Source of the DNA: Eubacteriales bacterium
Lineage (GTDB): Bacteria; Bacillota; Clostridia; Lachnospirales; Lachnospiraceae
Length of the DNA: 64,000 nucleotides
Direction: 5' to 3'
Assembly (NCBI GenBank): GCA_030524175.1
Contig: JAUNHC010000001.1
Location: 62,001 to 126,000 of the forward strand
Under the pieces are notes generated by a model that was given only the letters and a program-made list of their open reading frames with translations, was not told where the DNA came from and made no database searches. The position numbers and the translations under genes were made by a program. This document shows positions 23,632 to 32,103 of the stretch, one piece after another (the stretch's first letter is position 1; the number at the start of each line of letters is the position of its first letter).

Positions 23632-25008
23632 CTATCTGTTGTCTGTTCCGCACTTTCCACAGGCCATACATTTATTGGACTCAGACCATAATCTTTCGGC
23701 CACCGGTTTCCATTTTGCGGCAGTAAGCACACATTTATCAGAAAACTCTTTTGCGGTCTCCAGATTTTGGTAATCTGTGCTTATGGCACCGCTCTTTTCT
23801 ACAATTTCTGTCAATCGACCTGGATTGTCCAGTACCGGGCATGGGCGGAGCATGTTGTCATTCCACGGCTGGTTGTCATGGTATCCCATGAATAAGGGTG
23901 AGCGGTAAGCCTCTAATAATGTCTTTTCCCGGATATTGGAATCAGAATAATGGATGAAAGCACAGGGTTCAATGTCTCCGTTAGCATTGATATGACAGTA
24001 GCTCCTGCCACCGGCAATGCAGCCGCCAACATATTCACCGTCATTCCAGAAATCAACCGTAAATATTGGCTTCGTCTGACGGTACTCACGGATCTTGCGA
24101 TACATCATCTCACGCTGCTTAGCCGTAGCCATCAGTTCAGGTACCGCTCCTTTTCCAACCGGCATATAGGTGAAGAACCATGCAAATTTAGCTCCCAGTT
24201 CGATCATATAATCAAAATATTCTTCACTGCCGATTACCTCTGCATTATCGCTTGTATAACAGCAGGAAATTCCAAAGGGAAGTTTTTTCTTTTTTAAGAT
24301 AGACATGGCATTTAAAATTTTTTCATATGTTCCCTCACCGCGTCTTCCATCTGTCGCCTCCTCAAATCCTTCAATGCTGATTGCCGGCATGAAGTTCTGC
24401 ACGCGGAGCATCTCGTCAGCAAAGGCTTCATCGATTAAGGTTCCATTGGTAAATGTAGAGAACACACAGTCCTGATGCTCCTCACATAACCGGATAATGT
24501 CTTTTTTCCGCACCAGTGGTTCCCCTCCCGTAAAAAGATACACATAAGTTCCAAGTTCAACCCCCTGGTTTACGATATCATCCATTTCTTCATAGGTCAG
24601 GTTCATATGATTACCATACTCGGCAGCCCAGCATCCGGTACATTTCAGATTGCAGGCACTTGTGGGATCAAGTAAAATTGCCCAGGGCACATTACAGTTA
24701 TATTTTTCCTTGTTTTCTTTCTGTCTTTGGTACCCCAGCAGACATCCGTTGATGATCAGGTTTTCAAACAATCTATTCCGAACTCTGGCATCAATATCAG
24801 ACCACAGGCTCATGACCAGCTTATACCAGTTGCCTTTTTTGTTCCCCATAACTTTGTGGATTGCTTCTCTTTCTGTTTTCAGGGTATTTTTTCTATCAAA
24901 TTTGTCAAACCATGCCAGCAATTTGGGCATATTTTTTTCTGGATCTTTGTCAAGATATCCAAGCGCCGTTTTCACAGCCAGAGCTTCAACATTTTCTTTT
25001 ATTGCCAT
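23632..25008 (-). CDS. Radical SAM protein with SPASM-like C-terminal cysteines
   Basis: 458 residues from ATG 25008 (GAGGAC upstream). An N-terminal helical region of about 105 residues precedes the radical SAM motif Cys119-x3-Cys123-x2-Cys126 (SACNLKCTGCW). GGEP (FTGGEPL) and ISIEG follow. Later Cys residues (GGCIAGGRSYCHINANGDIEPC) look like a SPASM/twitch auxiliary cluster, and the end has CMACGKC. Known relatives modify peptides or act in lipid or cofactor pathways. The gene follows two 27-residue membrane peptides and precedes a PlsC. Both a lipid-modifying role and a peptide-modifying role are open; I cannot choose from sequence alone. Confidence 0.9.
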   Translation of the reverse strand: MAIKENVEALAVKTALGYLDKDPEKNMPKLLAWFDKFDRKNTLKTEREAIHKVMGNKKGNWYKLVMSLWSDIDARVRNRLFENLIINGCLLGYQRQKENKEKYNCNVPWAILLDPTSACNLKCTGCWAAEYGNHMNLTYEEMDDIVNQGVELGTYVYLFTGGEPLVRKKDIIRLCEEHQDCVFSTFTNGTLIDEAFADEMLRVQNFMPAISIEGFEEATDGRRGEGTYEKILNAMSILKKKKLPFGISCCYTSDNAEVIGSEEYFDYMIELGAKFAWFFTYMPVGKGAVPELMATAKQREMMYRKIREYRQTKPIFTVDFWNDGEYVGGCIAGGRSYCHINANGDIEPCAFIHYSDSNIREKTLLEAYRSPLFMGYHDNQPWNDNMLRPCPVLDNPGRLTEIVEKSGAISTDYQNLETAKEFSDKCVLTAAKWKPVAERLWSESNKCMACGKCGTDNR

Positions 25009-25091
25009 TCTTTTGTCCTCATTTCTTCTATTATCTTTAGCAAAAGAGACTTCAGACATTCTTCCCAAATCCCTGTGCTTTGTGTATTTCC

Positions 25092-25175
25092 TTATTTTTT
25101 ATTCTTCTTAACAACTGCGGCAATAGCGCCTGCTACTACAGCCACTACAGCTGCAACAACTACTTTAATAGCCAT
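25092..25175 (-). CDS. 27-residue Lys-tailed membrane micropeptide
   Basis: ATG 25175 preceded by GGAGGG at 7 bases. MAIKVVVAAVVAVVAGA is followed by AAVVKKNKK and stop. One Ala/Val-rich helix with a Lys-Lys-Asn-Lys-Lys end, exactly the same length and tail as the peptide encoded just upstream at 25214. Two such genes in tandem, each with a good ribosome site, argue for real translation. It lies 83 bp before the radical SAM start. Function unknown. Confidence 0.72.
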   Translation of the reverse strand: MAIKVVVAAVVAVVAGAIAAVVKKNKK

Positions 25176-25213
25176 ATGTCATCCCTCCTTTTTCTATTTC
25201 CATGTACTCTTTT

Positions 25214-25297
25214 CTACTTTTTATTTTTCTTAACAATTACTGCAATAGCCACAATAACAACAATTACTACTGCCACAACAACGATTTTTCCCAGCAT
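25214..25297 (-). CDS. 27-residue Lys-tailed membrane micropeptide
   Basis: ATG 25297 preceded by AGGAGG at 9 bases. MLGKIVVVAVVIVVIV is followed by AIAVIVKKNKK. More Ile-rich than its neighbour but with an identical KKNKK end. It is the first gene after element E4. Single-span; the positive tail probably stays on the cytoplasmic side. Confidence 0.72.
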   Translation of the reverse strand: MLGKIVVVAVVIVVIVAIAVIVKKNKK

Positions 25298-25384
25298 TTC
25301 TATTTTCCTCCTTTGTTTGATATGTAGTCATTGACACGGTACTTCAACAACAATGCCATCATACGCCTTGATTATTTAAAAATT

Positions 25385-25413
25385 GATTCAATTTTGTTTG
25401 AGAAAAATTAATA
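25385..25413 (-). promoter_or_regulatory. 29-bp regulatory element, copy E4
   Basis: Minus strand begins TATTAATTTTTCTC, then AAACAAAATTGAATC. Core AAACAAAA and both TTAA/TTGAA boxes are conserved. Lies 88 bp before the first micropeptide of the radical SAM/PlsC unit. Confidence 0.7.
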
Positions 25414-25523
25414 TCTCACCTTCGGCAAACAAGCCACCGTAATTGTAATGCCTGCCATGACCCGAACAACAGGAAAAACAGATGGCTGGCAAATAGTAGC
25501 CAGGATAAATGATTAGAATCCCT

Positions 25524-26381
25524 TTATTGAGCCACAATCCCGCCAACTCCAAATGCACCAGGTCCTGCATGTGTCGAAATAACACAGCCTGTTTGAACCC
25601 ATCGGACATTTGAATACCCTTTTTCTCCCAGAAATTGTCCGGCTTTTCTCATCGTATCTTGTGACAGTCCTTTTGAATACAACAGGTATATATCTTCTTT
25701 TCCAAATTGATTATTTTTCAACACATCTTCTAACAGCCTTAAACAAACCGTACTCATTCGCCCTCTATATTTTTTTGTAGAAACTAGATATCCATTTTTT
25801 ATTTCAATCATAGGTTTTAAATGTAAAATATTTGCGCCAATATATTGGGCATTGCTCACCCTTCCTCCTGCAAGAAGGTAGTCCAGGTTTTCCGGTATAA
25901 AATACATCCGGGCATTTTCTATCCACTTATGAATAGCTGCCACCAATTCATCCAATAATATGTTTGGATGGGTCTCCAAATATTTTGCTGCCTTTATTAC
26001 AAGATTGCCCTGACCTGCACTTACTGATTTTGTGTCAATATGGGTAATGCCTGAAATACCATCGCTTCCAATGATTGCATTTTGCCATGTTGCGGTTGTC
26101 ACCGCTGAATAACACAGATGAAGGATTTTGCAATCTGGATTCTGTTGCTTGATCTTTAAATATGCCTCTCGGTATTCCTGCGGATTTGTTGCACTCGTAG
26201 ACGGAATCTGCCTGGTTTGTTTATAATATGTAAAGATTTCATTTGGCAGGAAAGCTCCATCATTCAGATTATGTTCCCCAAAAGCTACATGCATGGGTAC
26301 AATATGTATTCCCAGTTTCATTGCGGTTTTTACAGGTATATCAGCTCCACTTTCTGTCAAAATGATAATTTTTCTTAGCAT
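25524..26381 (-). CDS. DegV-family fatty-acid-binding protein
   Basis: 285 residues from ATG 26381 (GGAGTTTGACG upstream). Two-domain DegV layout: ILTESGADIP near the N-terminus, IPSTSATNPQEYREAY (lipid-contact Ser/Thr region), VSAGQGNLVIKAA, then LDYLLAGGRVSNAQ and HAGPGAFGVG at the end. DegV/FakB proteins hold a free fatty acid for phosphorylation by FakA and entry into phospholipid synthesis. It is last in the unit with the hydrolase and PadR genes, close to PlsC, consistent with lipid metabolism. The partner kinase is not in the window. Confidence 0.92.
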   Translation of the reverse strand: MLRKIIILTESGADIPVKTAMKLGIHIVPMHVAFGEHNLNDGAFLPNEIFTYYKQTRQIPSTSATNPQEYREAYLKIKQQNPDCKILHLCYSAVTTATWQNAIIGSDGISGITHIDTKSVSAGQGNLVIKAAKYLETHPNILLDELVAAIHKWIENARMYFIPENLDYLLAGGRVSNAQYIGANILHLKPMIEIKNGYLVSTKKYRGRMSTVCLRLLEDVLKNNQFGKEDIYLLYSKGLSQDTMRKAGQFLGEKGYSNVRWVQTGCVISTHAGPGAFGVGGIVAQ

Positions 26382-26411
26382 CGTCAAACTCCATTCTTAA
26401 TGTTTATATAC

Positions 26412-27362
26412 TCAACCTGGTATTTTCTGTAGATTCCATCCAAAAAATGTATTTAATTTTTCTATATATCCGTTTTCGTCTTTTAAAAAAGATTTGCAAT
26501 GTTCTGCCCCTTGGATGAGCAAAATATCTTTTTTGGATGCACACGAATCATAATTCTGTATGCTCCGCTGTGCCGGAACAAATTTGTCCGAACTCCCATG
26601 AACAAAAAGAATAGGCACTCTGCAGTTTCTCAAGGAATCCGTTGTTCTACACTGTTTTAGGTCATATCCCGCCTTTTTTACGCAGATACGGTTTACCTGA
26701 TCCACCGCCGTTTTGTCCTTCATTTTCATCATGTCATGTGCAAAAATATTTACCATATCGTAAGGCGAAACAAATCCACTGTCTGCAATGATCCCGGAAA
26801 TATCTTTTTCTTCCACCTGATTGGATGCCATCATTACTGTTGCTGCCCCCATAGATACTCCCATCAAAAAGCAGGGTATATCCTGCTTTTTCAACTGCTT
26901 TATTTTTTTAATCCAGCTAAGACAGTCCTTTTGTTCTAAAACCCCAAAACCAATATATTTTCCATCGCTGGCTCCATGTGCCCTTTGGTCAACAAATAAT
27001 AAGTTACAATTATTTTCATGGAACACTTTAGCATGGTCTGCAAAGTCCCATCTCCAACTTCCACGCCATCCATGAAATAAAAGGATTGTTCGTTTCGGAT
27101 TATCTGCCTCCAGATAATATCCGGACAACATTAATCCATCCTCACTCTCCAGAGACATTTTTTCCATATCCTGACCAGCAAGCCATGCTATATTCTTCTG
27201 GTGTCTTATTTTGTCCTCGTCCGACAACATCTGCTTATTTTTCCGATTCAAAAATTTATGTATATTAAAGCGGATCCTTCCGACTGCCAGATTGAAATAA
27301 ATAACGTATTTTAATTTTTTAATAGTCAATATAACTACAGACAGTATCAATATGATTTTCAT
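26412..27362 (-). CDS. Alpha/beta hydrolase with N-terminal membrane anchor
   Basis: 316 residues from ATG 27362 (AAGGACGGGG upstream). An N-terminal hydrophobic segment (IILILSVVILTI) anchors it. The hydrolase fold shows the oxyanion region LFHGWRGS (about 95-102), nucleophile elbow GVSMGA, acid GSSDKFVP and a late His (GAEHCKSF). It resembles YqkD/FrsA-type cell-surface esterases. It stands between PadR and DegV genes, so an acyl-ester substrate feeding fatty acid to DegV is a reasonable but unproven idea. Confidence 0.87.
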   Translation of the reverse strand: MKIILILSVVILTIKKLKYVIYFNLAVGRIRFNIHKFLNRKNKQMLSDEDKIRHQKNIAWLAGQDMEKMSLESEDGLMLSGYYLEADNPKRTILLFHGWRGSWRWDFADHAKVFHENNCNLLFVDQRAHGASDGKYIGFGVLEQKDCLSWIKKIKQLKKQDIPCFLMGVSMGAATVMMASNQVEEKDISGIIADSGFVSPYDMVNIFAHDMMKMKDKTAVDQVNRICVKKAGYDLKQCRTTDSLRNCRVPILFVHGSSDKFVPAQRSIQNYDSCASKKDILLIQGAEHCKSFLKDENGYIEKLNTFFGWNLQKIPG

Positions 27363-27415
27363 TTTCCCCGTCCTTTTTAATATAACTGCCAATGGTAAAA
27401 ATGCTTATGGACCAT

Positions 27416-27727
27416 CTACTCCAGCCACCGGTCCAGAATATCCTTTTCTATATGATACCTATCCTTCAGAGATTGAAGTTTTTTATTTCCTTCCTCTGTA
27501 ATAAAATAGTACTTTCTTGCTCGTCCCTGACTGATGTGTAGTTTTTCATCCGCCCTTACAAACTCCTGTTTTTCCAGTCTATTAAATATAGTATAAATTG
27601 TAGAATCCGAAAGCTTCAGGAACACCCCTAATATATTCTTGATTTCATATGGGTACCTTCCATTTTCGCTTTCACTTAGAATGGAAAGTACCAGTGCTTC
27701 TAAATACTGTTTATTAGTTAACATCAT
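27416..27727 (-). CDS. PadR-family transcriptional regulator
   Basis: About 103 residues from the ATG pair at 27727/27724. A longer frame would need a TTG inside the preceding gene. The winged helix shows LVLSILSESENGRYPYEI (helix 1 and turn), SDSTIYTIFNRLEKQEFV (recognition helix) and GRARKYYFITEEG (wing). PadR repressors respond to phenolic or membrane-active compounds. No clear ribosome site is seen; translation is probably coupled to the upstream membrane-protein gene, which stops 22 bp before. Confidence 0.88.
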   Translation of the reverse strand: MMLTNKQYLEALVLSILSESENGRYPYEIKNILGVFLKLSDSTIYTIFNRLEKQEFVRADEKLHISQGRARKYYFITEEGNKKLQSLKDRYHIEKDILDRWLE

Positions 27728-27749
27728 AAATTTGTGCCAAAATATACAT

Positions 27750-28079
27750 TTAAGCAAAGAGCAGATTTACAGCTGGAAGACCACCATTCGCCAGGCAGGC
27801 TGTCCCCATCACTACAACTGCAATAATAACCAAAACTGCACCAAATATATATTTCTTATTTCCCTGTAGCTTAGCTTTTGCCAATTGTTTTGGTACTAAG
27901 AGTAAAGTTACTCCAATTGATAAAAAGAGGGATGCAATAAATACTGCCGCTGTCCCAAATCCAAGAGGTATATTTACAATAAACAACACAACTGAACCCA
28001 CAATACCCAAGACAGCAATTGCCCATCCTAAATATTTGGTTCCAACTAATAATCCATCAATGCATTCAAAAAGTTTCAT
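27750..28079 (-). CDS. Small membrane protein with four hydrophobic segments
   Basis: 109 residues from ATG 28079 (AAGGAGG 8 bases upstream); the longer open frame overlaps the micropeptide gene in another frame and is not used. Starts MKLFECIDGLLVGTKYLGW and has hydrophobic segments around 18-35, 40-62 and 78-95. No motif recognised. Second gene after element E5, before PadR. Resembles the other small membrane proteins of this regulon in size and topology. Confidence 0.72.
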   Translation of the reverse strand: MKLFECIDGLLVGTKYLGWAIAVLGIVGSVVLFIVNIPLGFGTAAVFIASLFLSIGVTLLLVPKQLAKAKLQGNKKYIFGAVLVIIAVVVMGTACLANGGLPAVNLLFA

Positions 28080-28114
28080 AGCTTGTTCCTCCTTAATTTT
28101 TACTTTATTTGGAA

Positions 28115-28228
28115 TCAAAAAATTAGAGACATAATATTGCCGATAAACGGAATAACTATTTTCCAGATTACAATTGCACCTACGGCCACACCTGCAATAC
28201 CTGCGGTTCCCAACAATACTTTTTTCAT
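28115..28228 (-). CDS. 37-residue single-span membrane peptide (type B)
   Basis: ATG 28228 with AGAGGTG upstream. MKKVLLGTAGIAG leads into a Gly/Val helix, then IVIWKIVIPFIG and NIMSLIF. It aligns over its length with the 40-residue peptide at 17557. First gene after element E5, followed 35 bp later by the four-segment membrane protein. The conserved Trp-Lys and Pro in the second half suggest a defined membrane-interface structure. Function unknown. Confidence 0.7.
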   Translation of the reverse strand: MKKVLLGTAGIAGVAVGAIVIWKIVIPFIGNIMSLIF

Positions 28229-28289
28229 CTTCATTCACCTCTCTTCTGCTGTAACTGCTTTCACTTTACCAATTCTTTGTTTTCGTATT

Positions 28290-28318
28290 ATTCAAGTTTT
28301 GTTTGTAAAAAATTAATT
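28290..28318 (-). promoter_or_regulatory. 29-bp regulatory element, copy E5
   Basis: Minus strand begins AATTAATTTTTTAC, then AAACAAAACTTGAAT. Lies 62 bp before the 28228 micropeptide, the first gene of the unit that continues through PadR, the hydrolase and DegV. Confidence 0.72.
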
Positions 28319-28812
28319 TGATAACGTATGTTGCTTTTTATCAGATTAGATCCTAATTAATTATTACCATGAAAAAATCGTAAGGCCGTATAAAGTACAC
28401 CTGCCTTAATGATTATCAATTTTGAAAACTACGAGAAAACAAGGCTTCACCAATGACACCCAGAATTATGACAAAAATACATACCGCCAATAGAGGCAAA
28501 AATTCCTTCCCAATCATTTTACAGAGATTACGACTTTCCACACTGTTGTTTTGATTCCACGGACCACTGTTTTAGTTTCTTAGCGGTTTTATCGATTTCG
28601 CATTATTCAGGACTTAACAGCTGTCCATCTTGCCCCCCCCCTCATCACATGCTCTGCAATTTTTAAACTTTTATTTAATTTACTCTCAATTAACAATTTG
28701 TTGTTCCTTTGAATTATGATATGCTTCCTTTGGGGCCGCGGGAGTAGTATATTAAACGTAACAGACAATCGCCAGTCAAAGGACTGTCACTTTTCTAAAT
28801 CATGACAAAAAA
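28319..28812. other. Gene-poor stretch with one membrane-protein fragment
   Basis: About 490 bp without an intact gene. It holds a membrane-protein remnant (28416-28559, listed separately), a run of nine C at 28635-28643 and AT-rich DNA. No RNA gene or promoter could be supported. Confidence 0.5.
28416..28559 (-). pseudogene. C-terminal fragment of a membrane protein
   Basis: The minus frame runs from an in-frame stop to TGA at 28416 and reads WNQNNSVESRNLCKMIGKEF, then a hydrophobic segment LPLLAVCIFVIILGVIGEAL and FSRSFQN. It looks like the last membrane span and tail of a larger transporter subunit. No start or ribosome site is present upstream, so it is read as a truncated remnant. Confidence 0.35.
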
Positions 28813-28843
28813 ACAGACCTAACCGTTTATTAGTTAAGTCTGT
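28813..28843 (-). terminator. Terminator after the degenerate response-regulator gene
   Basis: On the minus strand ACAGACTTAAC pairs with GTTAGGTCTGT (one mismatch) and is followed by TTTTTTTG, immediately behind the 28844 stop codon. Confidence 0.85.
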
Positions 28844-29536
28844 CTATGTATTTTTGTCTTCTATTGGCTCAAAAGAATAGCCGATATTACGGGCATTTTT
28901 AATGATATCACCAGCCCTTGGTTCAATTTTATTCAGCTTTTTCCGGATTCTGCGTACCAGACACCAGATAATATTATTAATGTCTCCATGACACTGCTCT
29001 TTCCAGACAATCTCATAGATTTGTTCAAAAGTATATACACGGTATGGTGTGGATGCTAGTAAGTAAAGAAGATCAAATTCATGCTTTGTCAAGAAGAGCT
29101 CCTGCTTGTTCCAAAAGACTTTTCGGAAAATATAATGAAGTTGTAATGGTCCCGACTGTAAGATATTATTTTCGTTACTTTTATTGGCATTCCAAAAAAT
29201 ACGCCTGCGAATTAATGAGTATATATGAAGCATAAGTTCATCACAGATACTGTCTTCTGTTAAAACTATATCTGCCCCTCTTTTGATGTACATAGCTCTT
29301 TCATTTCTATTTCCACGTCCGATTATTATAATGGGAATTTCATTCATCTTTCGGATTGCCTTTATAAGCTGGCACGTAATTTCAAAAGTTTCATTATCCG
29401 CGACAATGATTAAATGATAAGAAAACATTGTTAACTGAAACAGGGCATCCTGCCTGCTTGATGTACAACATATTTTTGCAAACTCTTTTAAGCAATCCAT
29501 AATTTTATTTTTTGTCCTGTCATCTTCAATAATCAT
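28844..29536 (-). CDS. Atypical OmpR-like regulator with degenerate receiver
   Basis: 230 residues. The C-terminal winged helix is clear: LFLTKHEFDLLYLLASTPYRVYT, then RRIRKKLNKIEPRAGDIIKN and ARNIGYSF. The receiver keeps EDD at its start but shows ADNETF where the phospho-site loop DxxMP is normal, and has no clear Thr/Lys pair. Phosphorylation-independent action is possible. The ATG lies inside the first beta-strand (RILMIIEDD if read further upstream), so the true N-terminus may have been lost or uses a non-standard start. The stretch preceding the ATG has no good ribosome site. No kinase is adjacent. Confidence 0.72.
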   Translation of the reverse strand: MIIEDDRTKNKIMDCLKEFAKICCTSSRQDALFQLTMFSYHLIIVADNETFEITCQLIKAIRKMNEIPIIIIGRGNRNERAMYIKRGADIVLTEDSICDELMLHIYSLIRRRIFWNANKSNENNILQSGPLQLHYIFRKVFWNKQELFLTKHEFDLLYLLASTPYRVYTFEQIYEIVWKEQCHGDINNIIWCLVRRIRKKLNKIEPRAGDIIKNARNIGYSFEPIEDKNT

Positions 29537-29606
29537 TAATATTCTAGGTTCGATACCGAGCTCTTTTCCAATTATCCATCATCACTTCCAATTCCGCATA
29601 ATGCCA

Positions 29607-29837
29607 TTAACAATATTTTTTCAGCTTCACAATGTCATCTTCCTCCGCACCCGAAATTTTCAGTTGCAGAGGCTTTGATAGATCTAGGCTAAAAATCCCC
29701 ATAATAGACTTCGCATTTATGACGTATCTTCCTGCAGTCAAATCAAAATCTCCCTGCATTTTAGATACATCGTTTACAAAATGCTTCACCTTATCAATGG
29801 ACTGTAATTTAATAAACATTGTTGTTGTCTTCATCAT
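29607..29837 (-). CDS. HPr-like protein lacking the phosphorylatable His
   Basis: 76 residues with the HPr fold pattern: IKLQSIDKVKHFVNDVSKMQ, then VINAKSIMGIFSLDLSKPLQLKI (the SxMG region around HPr Ser46). The usual GLHARPA active-site loop with His15 is replaced by SIDKVKHF. Like Crh, it could be a regulatory HPr paralog that does not carry phosphate in PTS sugar transport. GGAG is 7 bases before the ATG pair. It sits 12 bp downstream of GT2 copy 2. Confidence 0.82.
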   Translation of the reverse strand: MMKTTTMFIKLQSIDKVKHFVNDVSKMQGDFDLTAGRYVINAKSIMGIFSLDLSKPLQLKISGAEEDDIVKLKKYC

Positions 29838-29848
29838 CTTTTTACTCC

Positions 29849-30874
29849 TTAATTAAATCCTACAAATTTCTGCGCCAGAGAATACGCCATTTCTGATATC
29901 TTCCGCCCGCTTTTCCCCGGCAGGTTCATGCTCCTTCCAAGAATCCCCCACTTCATCCAGTAGTATGTCCTCCTGTCATTTTCCTTCAGGTAATTCCACA
30001 GTTCATATTTCTTCTGCAGATTCTCTTCTGTCTTAGAGCGGATCAGCATAATGGAGGACACCACCATGATAATCTCAAGATAATTGCGCATATAATGTTT
30101 TAACTTCCAGTTTGCTATTTCCCTTGCATTTGAAAGGTTGTAGTCGTCAATCATGTAATAATTTACCTTTAACTGCTGGTCAATCCGGCGGATCATGACT
30201 TCCTCATTAACCGACTGGTCTTCCCTGCCTATATAGTACCGATAAAAATCCACATTCAGATAATACATGGTTTTCACATAAGGGAGCGGGTGGTAGACAA
30301 AGATATTATCCACGTAAAAGGTATGCTCTGGAAGCTGGAGGTGGCACTCTTTCAAAAGTTTCGTCCGGTATATGACCGAATGCATCAGGATATACTGTCC
30401 TTTTCTTAAAAACTTCACATCATCCCATGTAAACACTCTGTTTTGAGGGAATGCACTCCGGTATCGCATCGCTTTTTTATGTCTGGCACCTTCCTTTTCG
30501 TAAACAAAGTTACTGATTACCATATCCACCAGCTGCTGCTCACCGGCAAGACTTTTTAGTGTTTTCATCATCTCTTTATATGCGGAAATAGATAACCAGT
30601 CATCACTGTCTACCACTTTGAAAAACAGTCCTTCCGCATGACGCAGGCCTGTATTCACGGCCTCCCCATGCCCGCCATTCTCCTGATGGATTACTTTTAC
30701 GATATCCGGATAATCTCTGGCATATTTATCTGCAATTTCTCCTGTCCGGTCGGTGGAGCCGTCATTCACAATGATCACTTCTACCTCTGGACCTCCTGTC
30801 AGTAATGAATGAATACAGTTTTCCATATAATTTTCTGAATTGTAACAGGGGACTGTAATGGAAAGTAACTTCAT
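29849..30874 (-). CDS. Family 2 glycosyltransferase, cassette copy 2
   Basis: 341 residues; ITVPCYNSE (7-15), NDGS (37-40) and DSDD (89-92) as in copy 1. It differs from copy 1 at about ten residues and ends AQKFVGFN, presumably the original C-terminus. GT-A enzyme acting on a polyprenyl-phosphate or surface glycan at the cytoplasmic membrane face. It is the last enzyme gene of the second cassette, 57 bp behind the metallophosphoesterase. Confidence 0.9.
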   Translation of the reverse strand: MKLLSITVPCYNSENYMENCIHSLLTGGPEVEVIIVNDGSTDRTGEIADKYARDYPDIVKVIHQENGGHGEAVNTGLRHAEGLFFKVVDSDDWLSISAYKEMMKTLKSLAGEQQLVDMVISNFVYEKEGARHKKAMRYRSAFPQNRVFTWDDVKFLRKGQYILMHSVIYRTKLLKECHLQLPEHTFYVDNIFVYHPLPYVKTMYYLNVDFYRYYIGREDQSVNEEVMIRRIDQQLKVNYYMIDDYNLSNAREIANWKLKHYMRNYLEIIMVVSSIMLIRSKTEENLQKKYELWNYLKENDRRTYYWMKWGILGRSMNLPGKSGRKISEMAYSLAQKFVGFN

Positions 30875-30931
30875 CTATATCACCTCACTCTTTTGTTATC
30901 TCTCAATTCATTTGTTTTTACATTGCAATCT

Positions 30932-32047
30932 TCAGGATGACTGGCTAAGATGAATAATGACATATTCACAATGTCCCTCAGTCCTTAGGGGATATCCCCA
31001 GCCGGTAAATCCGGAAGAGACAATCACTTTACAGTCTCCTTTTTGGTACTCTCCATAATTGAGGATACCTGTTAATTCTGACAGCCATCCCACCGGCCAT
31101 ATCTGCCCAGCATGTGTATGTCCGGATACTTCCAGATCTACTCCCTGCGCATCATTTTCTTCCGCCTGAATTGGCTGGTGGTCAGCGGTGATGATATAGT
31201 GGTTCCTGTCAACACCCTGCAGCAATCCTTCCATAGATTTTCTTCCTGAGGAATTGCCCCACATGGCATTCCCACGGCCTGCCAGAATAAGTTCTTCATT
31301 GATTTCCACATAGGAGTCTTCAAGGATAGTGATATGATTTTCTTCTACGGCTTCTATAAGCTCTTCGTCTGTGTAAGAACGTTGATCTGTATATGGCTGC
31401 CTGTCATGGTTTCCATATACATAATAGATACCCTTTGAGGTTTCAATCCCGCCAAGCACCTGAAAGGCCTGCTGCATCTCCTCTTTTGAAGTATCTTCTT
31501 CCACAATGTCGCCCCCAAGGATTACGATGTCTAACTTCTCCTGGTTTAGCTCTTCCACAGCTTTGTCCAATAGCTTCGGATCCTGAATGGTTCCATAATG
31601 GGTATCTGTGATCAGGGCAATTCTGTAATCATTTACGTTTTTCTCTGTGGTTATCTGATATTCTGTTTTCACAACATGTCCCATATTATAAAAACCATAT
31701 CCAAGCAGCATTGCAGTTATGATGACCGGAATCAGTCCGCTTCTGTAAAAAGAGCTGACCCTTTCTCCAATCCGGTCATCCTGCCTTTTATACATTTTCC
31801 TGAAAATCAGGAAACACAGGTCACAGAATACAGACGCCGCCAATATATGCAGTACGATAAGTGCCGTTACACTCCACACATTCACACATGCTGCCGCAAC
31901 AGCCAGTGCCACACAGAAACAAATCATTCTGGAACTTCTTCGGGACATATTCACTCCTACGAACGTAAAAATTCGTTTTATGTAAAAATATGCATATCCC
32001 CCTACAATACCAGCCAAAATTATCCCGAGAACAATATAGATACCCAT
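30932..32047 (-). CDS. Membrane-anchored metallophosphoesterase (YkuE-like)
   Basis: 371 residues. About four N-terminal membrane segments (to about residue 125) precede a calcineurin-like phosphoesterase domain: ITDTHYG (metal ligands Asp/His), GGDIVE, YGNHD, ITADHQP and SGHTHAGQIWP. Such proteins hydrolyse phosphate esters of lipids or polyprenyl carriers outside the membrane. It is inserted between GT2 and the GtrA-like gene in this cassette and is absent from copy 1. Recycling of a lipid carrier phosphate is a sensible role by context, not shown. Confidence 0.9.
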   Translation of the reverse strand: MGIYIVLGIILAGIVGGYAYFYIKRIFTFVGVNMSRRSSRMICFCVALAVAAACVNVWSVTALIVLHILAASVFCDLCFLIFRKMYKRQDDRIGERVSSFYRSGLIPVIITAMLLGYGFYNMGHVVKTEYQITTEKNVNDYRIALITDTHYGTIQDPKLLDKAVEELNQEKLDIVILGGDIVEEDTSKEEMQQAFQVLGGIETSKGIYYVYGNHDRQPYTDQRSYTDEELIEAVEENHITILEDSYVEINEELILAGRGNAMWGNSSGRKSMEGLLQGVDRNHYIITADHQPIQAEENDAQGVDLEVSGHTHAGQIWPVGWLSELTGILNYGEYQKGDCKVIVSSGFTGWGYPLRTEGHCEYVIIHLSQSS

Positions 32048-32103
32048 TGTAGAATCCGCCTTTCTAAACTACCAATTACACACTACTATTCATGCAGTTG
32101 CAA

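Noticed and set aside
28080-28238. Extended frame of the 27750-28079 membrane protein
   Set aside because: It covers the 28115-28228 micropeptide in another frame and gives an unlikely Cys/Arg-rich head; ATG 28079 has AAGGAGG.
28635-28643. Run of nine C residues
   Set aside because: A homopolymer in gene-free DNA; probably no function, and prone to sequencing error.
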